Below, piece after piece: positions 8,466-16,928 of a stretch of 64,000 nucleotides of DNA (positions within the stretch are counted from its first letter, which is position 1; each line of letters opens with the position of its first letter). Below the pieces are notes generated by a model. It worked only from the letters and a program-made list of their open reading frames with translations, was not told the origin of the DNA and did not search any database. A program made the translations under genes and the position numbers. The DNA lies in contig JACKHB010000002.1 in the NCBI GenBank assembly GCA_020639195.1, positions 805,200 through 869,199 on the forward strand, given 5' to 3'. Source of the stretch: Phycisphaeraceae bacterium (GTDB lineage: Bacteria; Planctomycetota; Phycisphaerae; Phycisphaerales; UBA1924).

Positions 8466-8924
8466 ATGACTCTGGAATCGGTGGATCGGGCGGCGTTGGA
8501 CGCGGCTGTGGAACAGGCCCTGAAGTCCTTGCGTGAGGGGGGGATCCCCATCGGCTCTGCGCTGGTGGATGCATCGGGGCGCGTCGTCGCGGCGGGCCAC
8601 AACTTGAGGGTGCAGAGCGGGGATCCGACGGCTCACGCCGAGATGGTGTGCGTCCGAAATGCGGGCAGGCGGCGGGACTGGCCGAGCCTGACCCTGGCGA
8701 CCACGCTGTCGCCCTGCGCCATGTGCGCAGGGACCGCGGTGCTGTATCGGATTCCTCGCGTTGTCGTGGGGGAGCGGCGATCGTTTCGGGGACGTGAAGA
8801 CTGGCTCGTCGAGGCCGGGATTCTGATCGTTCACGCGTACGATCCGCGCTGCATCGACTTGATGGAGCGCTTCATCCGCGAGCGACCCGACCTCTGGAAC
8901 GAGGACATCGGAGTGCCGGCGTAG
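8466..8924 (+). CDS. Cytosine deaminase, fungal Fcy1-like
   Basis: A 152-residue zinc-dependent deaminase. Zinc ligands are His57 in the HAE motif (Glu59 the proton shuttle) and Cys84/Cys87 in SPCAMC. Beyond these, the sequence follows yeast cytosine deaminase (Fcy1) along nearly its full length: EGGIPIG, GHNLRVQSGDPT, TTLSPCAMC, YRIPRVVVGE, then a C-terminal FIRERPDLWNEDIG like the yeast FIDERPQDWFEDIGE, which covers the active site there. The likely reaction is cytosine to uracil plus ammonia (pyrimidine salvage). That resemblance is from memory of the yeast protein. Start ATG 8466; the open frame upstream is unsupported. Its stop lies one base before the end of the PA14 gene on the other strand. 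Confidence 0.88.
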   Translation: MTLESVDRAALDAAVEQALKSLREGGIPIGSALVDASGRVVAAGHNLRVQSGDPTAHAEMVCVRNAGRRRDWPSLTLATTLSPCAMCAGTAVLYRIPRVVVGERRSFRGREDWLVEAGILIVHAYDPRCIDLMERFIRERPDLWNEDIGVPA

Positions 8925-8925
8925 A

Positions 8926-11900
8926 TCAGTCGTCGCCGAGTCCGCCGAGCAGGCCGCCGATTGTCGATCCCGTGCCCTCAAGCACATGGTCCAGGTCTGG
9001 ATCGAGACCGTCCAGTTCGGTGAGACGCTCGACGACGCGGTCGATCCGCATTCCACCGGCGCGGCGGGCGCCGATCCTATCGCGCAGCGCGACGCCCCGC
9101 CGGATCTCGCCCAATTCGTCGGGCCCGATCTCGCCCCACGACACGATGCGGCGTCGAGAGCCTGATGCGCGCTGAACGAAGGCGGATGGGGGAATCACCT
9201 CGCGGAACGGCTGTCCGGGACCGTTCCAGGTGGCGAACAGCCCGGCGCTGTAGCGTCGTTCGAGGTACTGAATCTCGAGCGTGTGCACGCCCTCGGTAAG
9301 GATGACCGAGCCCTCTGACCATCGGAAGGAGTGCGGGGAGCCGTCGTCAACGACGGGGTCGCCGTCGATCAGGAGGACCGCGCTCTCGTCGCTTCCCAGG
9401 CCGAAGGTCCATTCGCCGGTTCTTGGAATGGTGATCTGGCCGTCGAGGCGGACGGCGAACCAGTCGGATGCGCCGCCATTCCGGAAGGCGCCGTTGGTTG
9501 GGCGCCAGCTCGCGTTGCCCACCCTCGTGGTTTCCGTCACGAGCGACCAGTCCACGTCGTCCACGTCGATCGGCCGACCGATCGACTCGTACCAGCGGGC
9601 GCGAAGTCCCACGCCGGCGGTCTCGCCGCCTGAGGTGGGCACGGCCGCGGGAGCCAGAAAGGCCTCTCGCGGGATCACGTGCTGGAACACACCGTCGCGG
9701 CCACCTGCCCATGTGAGCACGACACCGGCGGAATAGCGTCGCTCGAGGTATCGAAGATCGATCTCGTGCTCGCCCTCGGTCAGCACAACATCGCCGTACG
9801 CCCAGCGGAAGGAGTGCGGATCGGGATCGTCGGCAACGACTTCGCCGTCGATCAGGAGCCTCGCAGCCTCGTCGCTGCCGAGGCCGAAGGTCCATGTGCC
9901 ACCGGTCGGCACAACCATTCGACCGACGACTCGCATGGCGAAGTAGTCGGTTGGGCAGTCGGCGTCGAAGCCGGCGTTCGTCGGACGGATGTACACGTTT
10001 CCCATCCGCGACGTGCGGTCGTAGCGCTCCCAATCGATGTGGTCCAGGCTAGCGGCCTGGGTCATCCCATCGGTCCACATGGCGACGAGCCGCGGCGAGA
10101 CCTCGTCGGGTGTTTCGATATCGGCGGGCCGGAACGCCGCGGAGGGGATGACCGACTCGTGGGCGTCGCTCGGACCGCGCCATGTGGCGACGAGTCCGGC
10201 CGAGTAGCGACGCTCGAGGTAGTGGATCTCGAAGTCGTGCCATCCCTGGGTCAGTTCGATGTCACCGCTGTTCCATCGGAAGGAGTGCGGATCGCTGTCG
10301 TCGACCACGACCTCGCCATCGATCCAGAGGCGAGCCGCCTCGTCGCTTCCCACGGCGAATCGCCAGGTTCCGGCCTCGTCGATCTGGATCCGGCCCGCGA
10401 GGCGAAGGCCGAAGTAGTCGCTTCCGGCGTCCGCATCGAGCGCGTCGCTGGTGATCGGCCAGTTGACGTCGGGAACGATCGACGTGTGGTCGTAGGCCAG
10501 ACGATCGAGATGGCCGAGCTGCGCGGCGTGAGTCACGCCCGTGGTCCAGTAGGCGCGAAGGCCGCCGGCGGCGAGAGCATCACTTGCATCAATCGGAGTC
10601 AGCGCGGTCGAAGGAATGACCGACTCGTACGCGTCGCTGGGCCCCTGCCAGGTGGCTACGAGGCCTGCGGAGTAACGACGCTCGAAGTAGTGGATCTCGA
10701 TCGTGTGCTCGCCCGGGGTCAGTTCGATCGAACCCGAGGACCAACGGAATGAATGCGGGTCTCCATCGTTAACGACGAGTTGGCCGTCGATCCAGAGCCT
10801 GGCGCCCTCATCGCTGCCCAAGGAGAACTGCCACAGGCCCGCTTCGGGGATATCGATGTGACCGAGAAGTCTCAGGGCGAAGTAGTCGCTCGGGCCGTCC
10901 TCTCGCATGGGACCGCTAGAAATGCGCCAGTTCACCTCTGGAACAACCGTGGCGACATCGAAGTCGTCCCAGCCGACCTGGCCGAGCGTGCTGGCGTGCT
11001 GGACCTGGTCGCTCCAATAGGCGCGGAGTCCACCGGCGAGCGCGCCGGGCTCAACAACGCTCGCCGGGGTCAGGACGTTACTGGGGATGACCTCTTCGAA
11101 GGGGTCGTCGGGGCCCTGCCAGGTCACGACGAGGCCTGAGGAGTAGCGACGCTCGAAGTATCGAACCTCGATATCGTGCTCGCCTTCGCCGAGGGAGATC
11201 TGGCCGCTCGACCAGCGGAAGGAGTGCGGATTGGGATCGTTGACCACGAGGGAGCCGTCGATGAAGACCTGGGCTCCCTCGTCGCTGCCCGCTTTGAAGG
11301 TCCAGACCCCGGACTCGGGCACGTCGATCGTGCCGACGAAGCGGGCCGCGAAGTAGTCGCTCGGGCCGTCCGCGCGCATCGCTCCGGACCCGATCTTCCA
11401 GCTGACGTGATCGACGATCTCGGTCGAGTCGTAATCACTCCACGAGACCTGGCCGAGGTTTGAGGCGTGGCTCGTGTCGTCCTGCCAGTAGGCGCGCAGA
11501 CCGCCGCTGGCGTCGGGCGCCTCGAGGGTCTCGCGCCGGAATGCCGAAGCCGGTATCACCGTTTCGGAAGACGCCGAGGGCGCCTGCCAACTGGCGATGA
11601 GCGTCGCCGAATACCGTCGCTCGAGGTAGCAGATCTCAAAGTCGTGCCACCCGGCGTCGAGAGTGACGGTGGCGCGCTGTGTGCGGCGCGAGTGCGGCGA
11701 AGAGTCGTCGATGACGAGTTCGCCGTCGATCCAAAGGGCCATCGCCTCGTCGCTCTGCACGGAGAGCGTCCATGCTCCCGATTCCGGCACGTCGATGGAC
11801 GCGAGGAGCCGAAGCGCGAAGTAGTCTGAGTCACCCTCGGCGTCGAATCCCTCGGAAGTGACGTCCCAGTTCACCTGGTCCACGGCGCCCACGCGGTCGT

Positions 11901-12198
11901 ACGACTCCCAGTCCACCTGGCCGAGGTTGCTCGCGTGGCTCACGCCGTCGTACCAGTATGCGGTCAGGCCGGGTGGGGAGGCGGGTACTTCCGAACGGTT
12001 GCGCCATCCCCGCGCCTGGCGGTGTCCGGGTCGGTCGCGATCGTGGCTTCCCCAGGAGTGGTGACTGTGTCGGCTGCTCGACTGTCGTTGACCGCGTTGA
12101 GGGAACGCATTTGATGGGGGAGTCGCGGCGGCCACGAGCGCCATCGCGATTACGACCCCGGTGACGGTCCGACTCGGAGAGACGGTGCTGCGGCCCAT
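8926..12198 (-). CDS. Large exported protein with six tandem PA14 domains
   Basis: A 1090-residue protein with a signal peptide (about residues 1-32, VVIAMALVAAATPPSNA) and a His/Arg/Ser-rich linker. It then has six consecutive PA14-type beta-barrel modules of about 157 residues. Each opens with a GLRAYWxDxxxHASxLGQ segment, continues through DYFALRxxGxIxxPExGxWxFxxxSDEGA, LWIDGxLVxDxxPHSFR and ends LERRYSAGLxxTWxGP. PA14 modules elsewhere bind carbohydrate or mediate adhesion. A short C-terminal segment follows, with no dockerin or membrane anchor visible. The ATG at 12198 has GGGAGGG upstream. Function is inferred as surface or extracellular glycan binding. It stands alone, between the deaminase and the Hsp70 gene. 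Confidence 0.85.
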   Translation of the reverse strand: MGRSTVSPSRTVTGVVIAMALVAAATPPSNAFPQRGQRQSSSRHSHHSWGSHDRDRPGHRQARGWRNRSEVPASPPGLTAYWYDGVSHASNLGQVDWESYDRVGAVDQVNWDVTSEGFDAEGDSDYFALRLLASIDVPESGAWTLSVQSDEAMALWIDGELVIDDSSPHSRRTQRATVTLDAGWHDFEICYLERRYSATLIASWQAPSASSETVIPASAFRRETLEAPDASGGLRAYWQDDTSHASNLGQVSWSDYDSTEIVDHVSWKIGSGAMRADGPSDYFAARFVGTIDVPESGVWTFKAGSDEGAQVFIDGSLVVNDPNPHSFRWSSGQISLGEGEHDIEVRYFERRYSSGLVVTWQGPDDPFEEVIPSNVLTPASVVEPGALAGGLRAYWSDQVQHASTLGQVGWDDFDVATVVPEVNWRISSGPMREDGPSDYFALRLLGHIDIPEAGLWQFSLGSDEGARLWIDGQLVVNDGDPHSFRWSSGSIELTPGEHTIEIHYFERRYSAGLVATWQGPSDAYESVIPSTALTPIDASDALAAGGLRAYWTTGVTHAAQLGHLDRLAYDHTSIVPDVNWPITSDALDADAGSDYFGLRLAGRIQIDEAGTWRFAVGSDEAARLWIDGEVVVDDSDPHSFRWNSGDIELTQGWHDFEIHYLERRYSAGLVATWRGPSDAHESVIPSAAFRPADIETPDEVSPRLVAMWTDGMTQAASLDHIDWERYDRTSRMGNVYIRPTNAGFDADCPTDYFAMRVVGRMVVPTGGTWTFGLGSDEAARLLIDGEVVADDPDPHSFRWAYGDVVLTEGEHEIDLRYLERRYSAGVVLTWAGGRDGVFQHVIPREAFLAPAAVPTSGGETAGVGLRARWYESIGRPIDVDDVDWSLVTETTRVGNASWRPTNGAFRNGGASDWFAVRLDGQITIPRTGEWTFGLGSDESAVLLIDGDPVVDDGSPHSFRWSEGSVILTEGVHTLEIQYLERRYSAGLFATWNGPGQPFREVIPPSAFVQRASGSRRRIVSWGEIGPDELGEIRRGVALRDRIGARRAGGMRIDRVVERLTELDGLDPDLDHVLEGTGSTIGGLLGGLGDD
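9190..11990 (-). repeat. Six tandem ~470-bp PA14-coding repeats
   Basis: The DNA encoding the six PA14 modules is itself a tandem repeat. The block that encodes ERRYSA recurs near 9250, 9733, 10203, 10674, 11146 and 11610, a period of about 465-483 bases. Repeats 2 to 4 from the protein N-terminus look most alike, while the first and last are more diverged, as expected for internal duplication with array ends ageing. Confidence 0.8.
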
Positions 12199-12323
12199 GG
12201 AGCCCTCCCGGATTCGAGACTTGGAGGGTCCGATCGTCGGGCCTGCCGCGCCGGAACAGGCGTGATTCTCAGATGCTGCTCGCGTGCGAGGGCGATGCAG
12301 GTTGCGCCGGTAGGGAAGAGTGT

Positions 12324-14216
12324 TCAGCCCCCGGCCTCGTCCTGTAATGAGCGGGTGATCGCGATTTCCTGGAGCCGAATGCTGGCCCGATCCAGGCGCA
12401 GCTTTGCTGCGGCAAACGACTCGGCATTCACGGATCGCCAGTCGGACTCCGCCGCGGCGACGAGGGAGGCCAACTCGTTTCGATGCGCCTCGACCTCGTT
12501 GCGCTCGCTCGGTGAGAGTTCGGCCCCGTGTCTTGCGAGCCGATCCTCGATCCACGTGAGGTCGAGCCGGCTGTTGGCTATCAGGTCTACGACGCGGTGT
12601 CGAGCCATGTCCTCAGCGGCGTGTTCGATGCTCTCCCTCTCGATCCGTTCGATCTCGTCCGAAGTCAATCCGTGATTTGGAATCACCTGGAGGGACGCCC
12701 GCCGGTCGCTGCGCCGCTCGGTGGCCTGGACCCTGAGCACCCCATTGACGTCGACGAGAAACTGGACCTCGACCTGAGGCATACCCGCAGGCATGGGCGG
12801 CACCATGAGCACGAGCGTGGCCAAGACGCGGCAATGCTCGACCATCTCCCGCTCGCCCTGGACGACGTTGAGGGTGATCGCCGTCTGCCCATCCACGCTT
12901 GTCGAGAACATCTCGGTTGCCCGGGCAGGCACGGTGCTGTTTCGCATGATCAGCTTCGCCACCGCCCCGCCGACGGTTTCGATGCCCAGCGACAACGGCA
13001 GCACGTCGAGGAGCAGGGTGCCGCGGCGCCCTCCGGCGACGATGGCCGCCTGCACGCTGGCGCCCAGCGCGACCACGCGATCGGGGTCGATGGCCACGTA
13101 GGGCTCGAGGCCGAACCAATCGGCGATCCGCGCGCGCACAAGCGGCGTGCGGGTCATCCCCCCGACCATGATGACGGCGTCGAGCAGCGCCCCCCCGAGA
13201 TCTCGCTTCGCATCGCGCATCGCCCGATCGCAGCACGCGAGCGTGCGATCCACTAGTGGCGACAGAACTGCGTCGAGATCGGCTCGCGTGAGTTCGATCG
13301 AACTGGCCGGGCCGTCTTCTGTCTCAAGGTGGGCGACGGCGGACTCCCTCTCGGTCAGAGCGTGCTTCATATCTCTGGCGAACGACAGGAGCGCGCGTCG
13401 CGTGGACGGACCGGCTATTGAGAGATCGACGAGCGGCGCGTGCCTCGAGGCCCGATCCGCGTTCCATCGTTCGAGCAGGATCGCCACGACGGCGTGATCG
13501 ACGTCGTCGCCTCCGAGGTGCGTGTCGCCGGAGGTGGAGAGCACCTGATAGAACGCGGTGCCTCGATCGTCCTCGGGTGGAACGATCCGGAGGATCGAGA
13601 CGTCGAACGTGCCTCCTCCGAGGTCGTACACGGCCACGTGGGACTTCGCGTCACCGGGACGCACCCCCAGGCCATAGGCCAGCGCCGCGGCCGTCGGCTC
13701 GTTGACGATGCGCACCACCTCGATCCCCGCGAGTTTTCCCGCGTCGCGGGTCGCCTGGCGTTGGGCGTCGTCGAAGTACGCGGGGACCGTGACGACGGCG
13801 CGCCGGATCTTGACGCCCAGCGCACCGGACGCACGCCGGGCGAGCGATCGGAGGATGTCCGCGGAGACCTCTTGGGGCGAGAGAACCGACTCGCCGTGAG
13901 AGGTTGGGATCGCAACCCTGGCCGTGTGGTGGGCGCCCTCCACGACACGGAAGGCGAGCAGCGGCAGTTCCGAGTGCACGTCGGCGAGCGACCGGCCCAT
14001 GAGGCGCTTGATGCTCGAGATCGTCCTCTCCGGGAATTCGATCGCGCGATCCAGCGCATCGCGCCCAACGACGGCGTGCAGACCTCCTCCGATGTCCTCG
14101 TAGCGGACGACGCTGGGAACGATGGGATCGTCTCCGAGCACACGCGGGCCGCGCTCATCGCAGTACGCCACGAGGCTGTTGGTCGTTCCCAGGTCGATGC
14201 CGACGATCGGATCCAC
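12324..14216 (-). CDS. Hsp70/DnaK-family chaperone (DnaK/HscA-like)
   Basis: A 630-residue Hsp70. The ATPase domain opens VGIDLGTTNSLVAY and contains TVPAYFDDAQRQATRDAGKLAGIEVVRIVNEPTAAALAYG and the YDLGGGTFDVSIL phosphate loop, then GGMTRTPLVR. The substrate domain has the LLDVLPLSLGIETVGG segment, followed by a shortened helical lid and no acidic DnaK tail, which is closer to HscA or to accessory Hsp70s than to the major DnaK. The start is taken as the GTG at 14216, the first initiation codon before the conserved LGTTNS; no clear ribosome site precedes it. No dnaJ, grpE or iron-sulfur assembly gene is adjacent. It lies 64 bases downstream of the symporter gene, same strand. Confidence 0.85.
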   Translation of the reverse strand: MDPIVGIDLGTTNSLVAYCDERGPRVLGDDPIVPSVVRYEDIGGGLHAVVGRDALDRAIEFPERTISSIKRLMGRSLADVHSELPLLAFRVVEGAHHTARVAIPTSHGESVLSPQEVSADILRSLARRASGALGVKIRRAVVTVPAYFDDAQRQATRDAGKLAGIEVVRIVNEPTAAALAYGLGVRPGDAKSHVAVYDLGGGTFDVSILRIVPPEDDRGTAFYQVLSTSGDTHLGGDDVDHAVVAILLERWNADRASRHAPLVDLSIAGPSTRRALLSFARDMKHALTERESAVAHLETEDGPASSIELTRADLDAVLSPLVDRTLACCDRAMRDAKRDLGGALLDAVIMVGGMTRTPLVRARIADWFGLEPYVAIDPDRVVALGASVQAAIVAGGRRGTLLLDVLPLSLGIETVGGAVAKLIMRNSTVPARATEMFSTSVDGQTAITLNVVQGEREMVEHCRVLATLVLMVPPMPAGMPQVEVQFLVDVNGVLRVQATERRSDRRASLQVIPNHGLTSDEIERIERESIEHAAEDMARHRVVDLIANSRLDLTWIEDRLARHGAELSPSERNEVEAHRNELASLVAAAESDWRSVNAESFAAAKLRLDRASIRLQEIAITRSLQDEAGG

Positions 14217-14280
14217 GGGCGCAGGATAGGGCCGTGCAAATTGTGCCCCCGGGTCGGGCGGCGTCTCGAATGAGCGCCCG

Positions 14281-16137
14281 CTAGTCCGGGGACTCGGCCG
14301 TGGACTGATCGTCGTCGAGCATATCGCGCCCTTGCAGTCTGGCCACGACATCCTGCTCCGACGCCAGCTCTCCCTCCGACCGCGCGACCACGGTGCACAC
14401 GGCCAGGTCACCGGTCACGTTCACCGTGGTGCGGCACATGTCCAGCAGCCGATCGACCCCGAGGATGGTCGCCACGCCGACGGTCATCACGGCGGTCGGC
14501 ATGTTCACCGCCTGCATGACGATGATCAGCATGAGCAGGCCGACGCCGGGCACCCCTGCGGTGCCGATGGAGGCCAGTGTGGCGGTGAGCACGATCATGA
14601 GCTGATCCGAGAAGGGCAGCGGCAGGTTGAACATCTGAGCGATGAACACCGTGGCGACGCCCTGGTAGAGCGCCGTGCCATCCATGTTGACGGTCGCGCC
14701 CAGGGGAAGCACAAAGCTGCTGACCTCCTCGGAGACCCCCAGCCGCTCCTGTGCGCACTCGAGCGTCACGGGGAGCGTCGCGTTGGAGCTGGAGCTGGAA
14801 AAGGCCAGGAGCTGTGCGGGGGCGATCGCTCGGAAGAAACGCCGGTAGCCGACACCTGCGAGCAATCGCAGCCCAAGCGGGTAGACCACCAGCGCCATGA
14901 TGGCCAGCCCCCCGATCACCACGAGGCTGTAGGCAATCAGGGCACGCAGGACATCCAGCCCCAACTCCGCAACGACCTTCACCAAGAGCGCGAAGACCGC
15001 GTACGGCGCCGCCAGCATGATCGCATGCACAAGGCGGATGACCACGTCGTTGAGCGCGTCGAACATGCGGATGACGGGCCCGCCGCGCTCGCGCGGCAGC
15101 ATCGTGAGGCCCACTCCCAGGATGATCGAGAAGAACACGACCTGCAGCATCTCGCCCCTGGCGAGCGCCTCGAATGGGTTCTTCGGCATCACATCCAGGA
15201 GCACGTCCCACGCGCTCCGCCGGCCCTGCGCCTCACCGAGCCGCTGGGCGGCCTCGCCGAGGTAGTCCGAGGCGACGCGATCTCGCGTCGATTCGGGCAC
15301 GAAGCTCCCGGGTCTCACGACCGTCGCAAGGACCAGACCAACGGAGATGGCGATGGCGGTGGTCGTGATGTAGATCCCGACAGTCTTGCCGCCGATGCGC
15401 CCCAGTTTCCGCAGATCTCCGAGGCTGCTCGCCCCCACCACGAGGCTGAACAGCACGATCGGCACGGCGATGAACTGGAGCGAGCGGATGAAGAGCTTGC
15501 CGATGAACTCGTTGAGGTTGCCGACGAAACGGGGAACGGCCGCGACGGGCCCTGCCTCCGAATTGGCGGTGCTGACGACCCTGCCTTCTCCCGGGTCGAG
15601 TCTGGCCTGCTCGAGTTGTGCGACGAGCCATCCCACCTCGCGCGAGAGAGAGGCATCCACCGGAGCCTGGAGCGGTCGCAGCGCCCGCAACGAGGCATTT
15701 GGATTCCGCAGCGTCTCAAGCGTCGACGCGACCTGCGTACGAAGCCAGTCGAGCGCGGGCTGCCCATCTCGATTCTCGCTGGCAGGCGTCTCCTGAAGAG
15801 AGTCTGGAGAGGGAGCGCCGAAGAGATCTCGCAGGAACCAATCGACGACGCGCCCGGTGTAGGCGTTCTGGGGCCTGGGAAGGCCCGAGGCTCCGCGTCC
15901 GGGCGAGTATTGCCCGATCTCTCCATCGAGCCACGAGATCGCGGGACCCGGGTCCGCGGGTGGAGCCTCCGCGCGAAGTGCCGGCCGGCCCTTTCGGTAG
16001 GCCGCCGGATCCCCCACTCCCAACGCACCCCACGTGTAAGGACCCCACGTGAGGTTGAGCACGATCCCAACCAGGGCGCCAAGCCCCAGCCCGATCATGA
16101 TCCTCCAGTGGAGCGCCAGCCGCTTGCGTTCGCCCAT
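14281..16137 (-). CDS. DAACS-family glutamate/C4-dicarboxylate:cation symporter with large periplasmic insert
   Basis: A 618-residue symporter of the family of GltP, DctA and archaeal GltPh. The transport core is intact: the serine-rich hairpin SSSSNATLPVT, the NMDGT motif, the second hairpin ASIGTAGVPGVG, and TM8 residues DMCRTTVNVTGD, matching GltPh Asp394, Arg397, Asn401 and Asp405; this arginine favours acidic substrates. The oddity is at the N-terminus: between TM1 (about residues 11-31) and the next membrane helix lie about 150 extra polar residues. The family norm is about 420-450 in total. The ATG at 16137 has GGGAGG four bases upstream. The insert is presumably outside the cytoplasm; its role is unknown. 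Confidence 0.88.
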   Translation of the reverse strand: MGERKRLALHWRIMIGLGLGALVGIVLNLTWGPYTWGALGVGDPAAYRKGRPALRAEAPPADPGPAISWLDGEIGQYSPGRGASGLPRPQNAYTGRVVDWFLRDLFGAPSPDSLQETPASENRDGQPALDWLRTQVASTLETLRNPNASLRALRPLQAPVDASLSREVGWLVAQLEQARLDPGEGRVVSTANSEAGPVAAVPRFVGNLNEFIGKLFIRSLQFIAVPIVLFSLVVGASSLGDLRKLGRIGGKTVGIYITTTAIAISVGLVLATVVRPGSFVPESTRDRVASDYLGEAAQRLGEAQGRRSAWDVLLDVMPKNPFEALARGEMLQVVFFSIILGVGLTMLPRERGGPVIRMFDALNDVVIRLVHAIMLAAPYAVFALLVKVVAELGLDVLRALIAYSLVVIGGLAIMALVVYPLGLRLLAGVGYRRFFRAIAPAQLLAFSSSSSNATLPVTLECAQERLGVSEEVSSFVLPLGATVNMDGTALYQGVATVFIAQMFNLPLPFSDQLMIVLTATLASIGTAGVPGVGLLMLIIVMQAVNMPTAVMTVGVATILGVDRLLDMCRTTVNVTGDLAVCTVVARSEGELASEQDVVARLQGRDMLDDDQSTAESPD

Positions 16138-16364
16138 GATCCTCCCATCACCCGATGGTCCCGGCTCGCCACACGTTACAGGACCCGGGCCGCTGGGGCC
16201 AATCACGGCGGCCGGCGATCGGTCTGTGCCGACTCGTCCGCCGGTAGGGCATGCAACGACACGGTCGGGCGCGTGCACTTCCTGCGCGGGGTGCCGGGAG
16301 AGGAGACTGGCTCCACACTCCGTGGAGAGTCGCGCCGGACCCAGGTTCTCAGAGAGAGACGACC

Positions 16365-16889
16365 ATGCACGCACACCCGTTGGCCATCAGCGCTGTTGCC
16401 TCCCTCGCCATGACTGGCGGGGCCCGCGCAGACTGGGCGATCCACACCGTGCCGCTGGCTCCGGCCGACGGTCGCCTGGTCGTCACATTTCTGTCGTCAG
16501 ACGCCGGGTACACCGGAGAACTGAGGTTCATCGATCCGTTCACGCTCGCTCCCTCCGAGGTGATCTTCAATAACCACACGACCGCCCCGGGGACCCAGGT
16601 TGATGTCGCCTCCGTGCTGCAAGATGATGCACTCAATTTTCAGTACGAGGTGCTTACGGGGCAGCCCGCGGTGTTCTCGATGGCGAATGGGGAGGGACTC
16701 CAGCAGTTCTGGCACGAGCCCATCGACTCGATGGCGTGGCGGTTCGGGATCGAGGACATCCGGTTCTCAATCTCAGATCACGACTACAACGACGCGGTGT
16801 TCGAGGCGCGAATCGTGCCGGTGCCGGCGCCGGGAGTGCTGGCGCTGAGTGTGCTCGGCGGCCTCATCGCGGCGCACCGCCGGCGCTGA
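16365..16889 (+). CDS. Secreted DUF4114-like protein with PEP-CTERM-like tail
   Basis: A 174-residue exported protein. Residues 1-22 are a signal peptide (ending GGARA). The body ends with a SISDHDYNDAVFEARI segment, which resembles the acidic DxDYND motif of DUF4114 domains, thought to bind calcium. The C-terminus is VPAPGVLALSVLGGLIAAHRRR: a short proline motif, a hydrophobic stretch and basic residues, the layout of a PEP-CTERM sorting signal as seen in Phycisphaerae. The ATG at 16365 follows an AGAGAGAG stretch. No sortase-like gene is in the window. Function unknown. Confidence 0.75.
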   Translation: MHAHPLAISAVASLAMTGGARADWAIHTVPLAPADGRLVVTFLSSDAGYTGELRFIDPFTLAPSEVIFNNHTTAPGTQVDVASVLQDDALNFQYEVLTGQPAVFSMANGEGLQQFWHEPIDSMAWRFGIEDIRFSISDHDYNDAVFEARIVPVPAPGVLALSVLGGLIAAHRRR

Positions 16890-16928
16890 CGATCAAGCGA
16901 ACGTCGCGGCGACCATACGATCGGACGC

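Noticed and set aside
14332..16413. A 693-codon plus-strand frame opposite the dicarboxylate symporter.
   Set aside because: It is polar, His/Arg/Asp-rich antisense sequence; the minus strand has complete transporter motifs.
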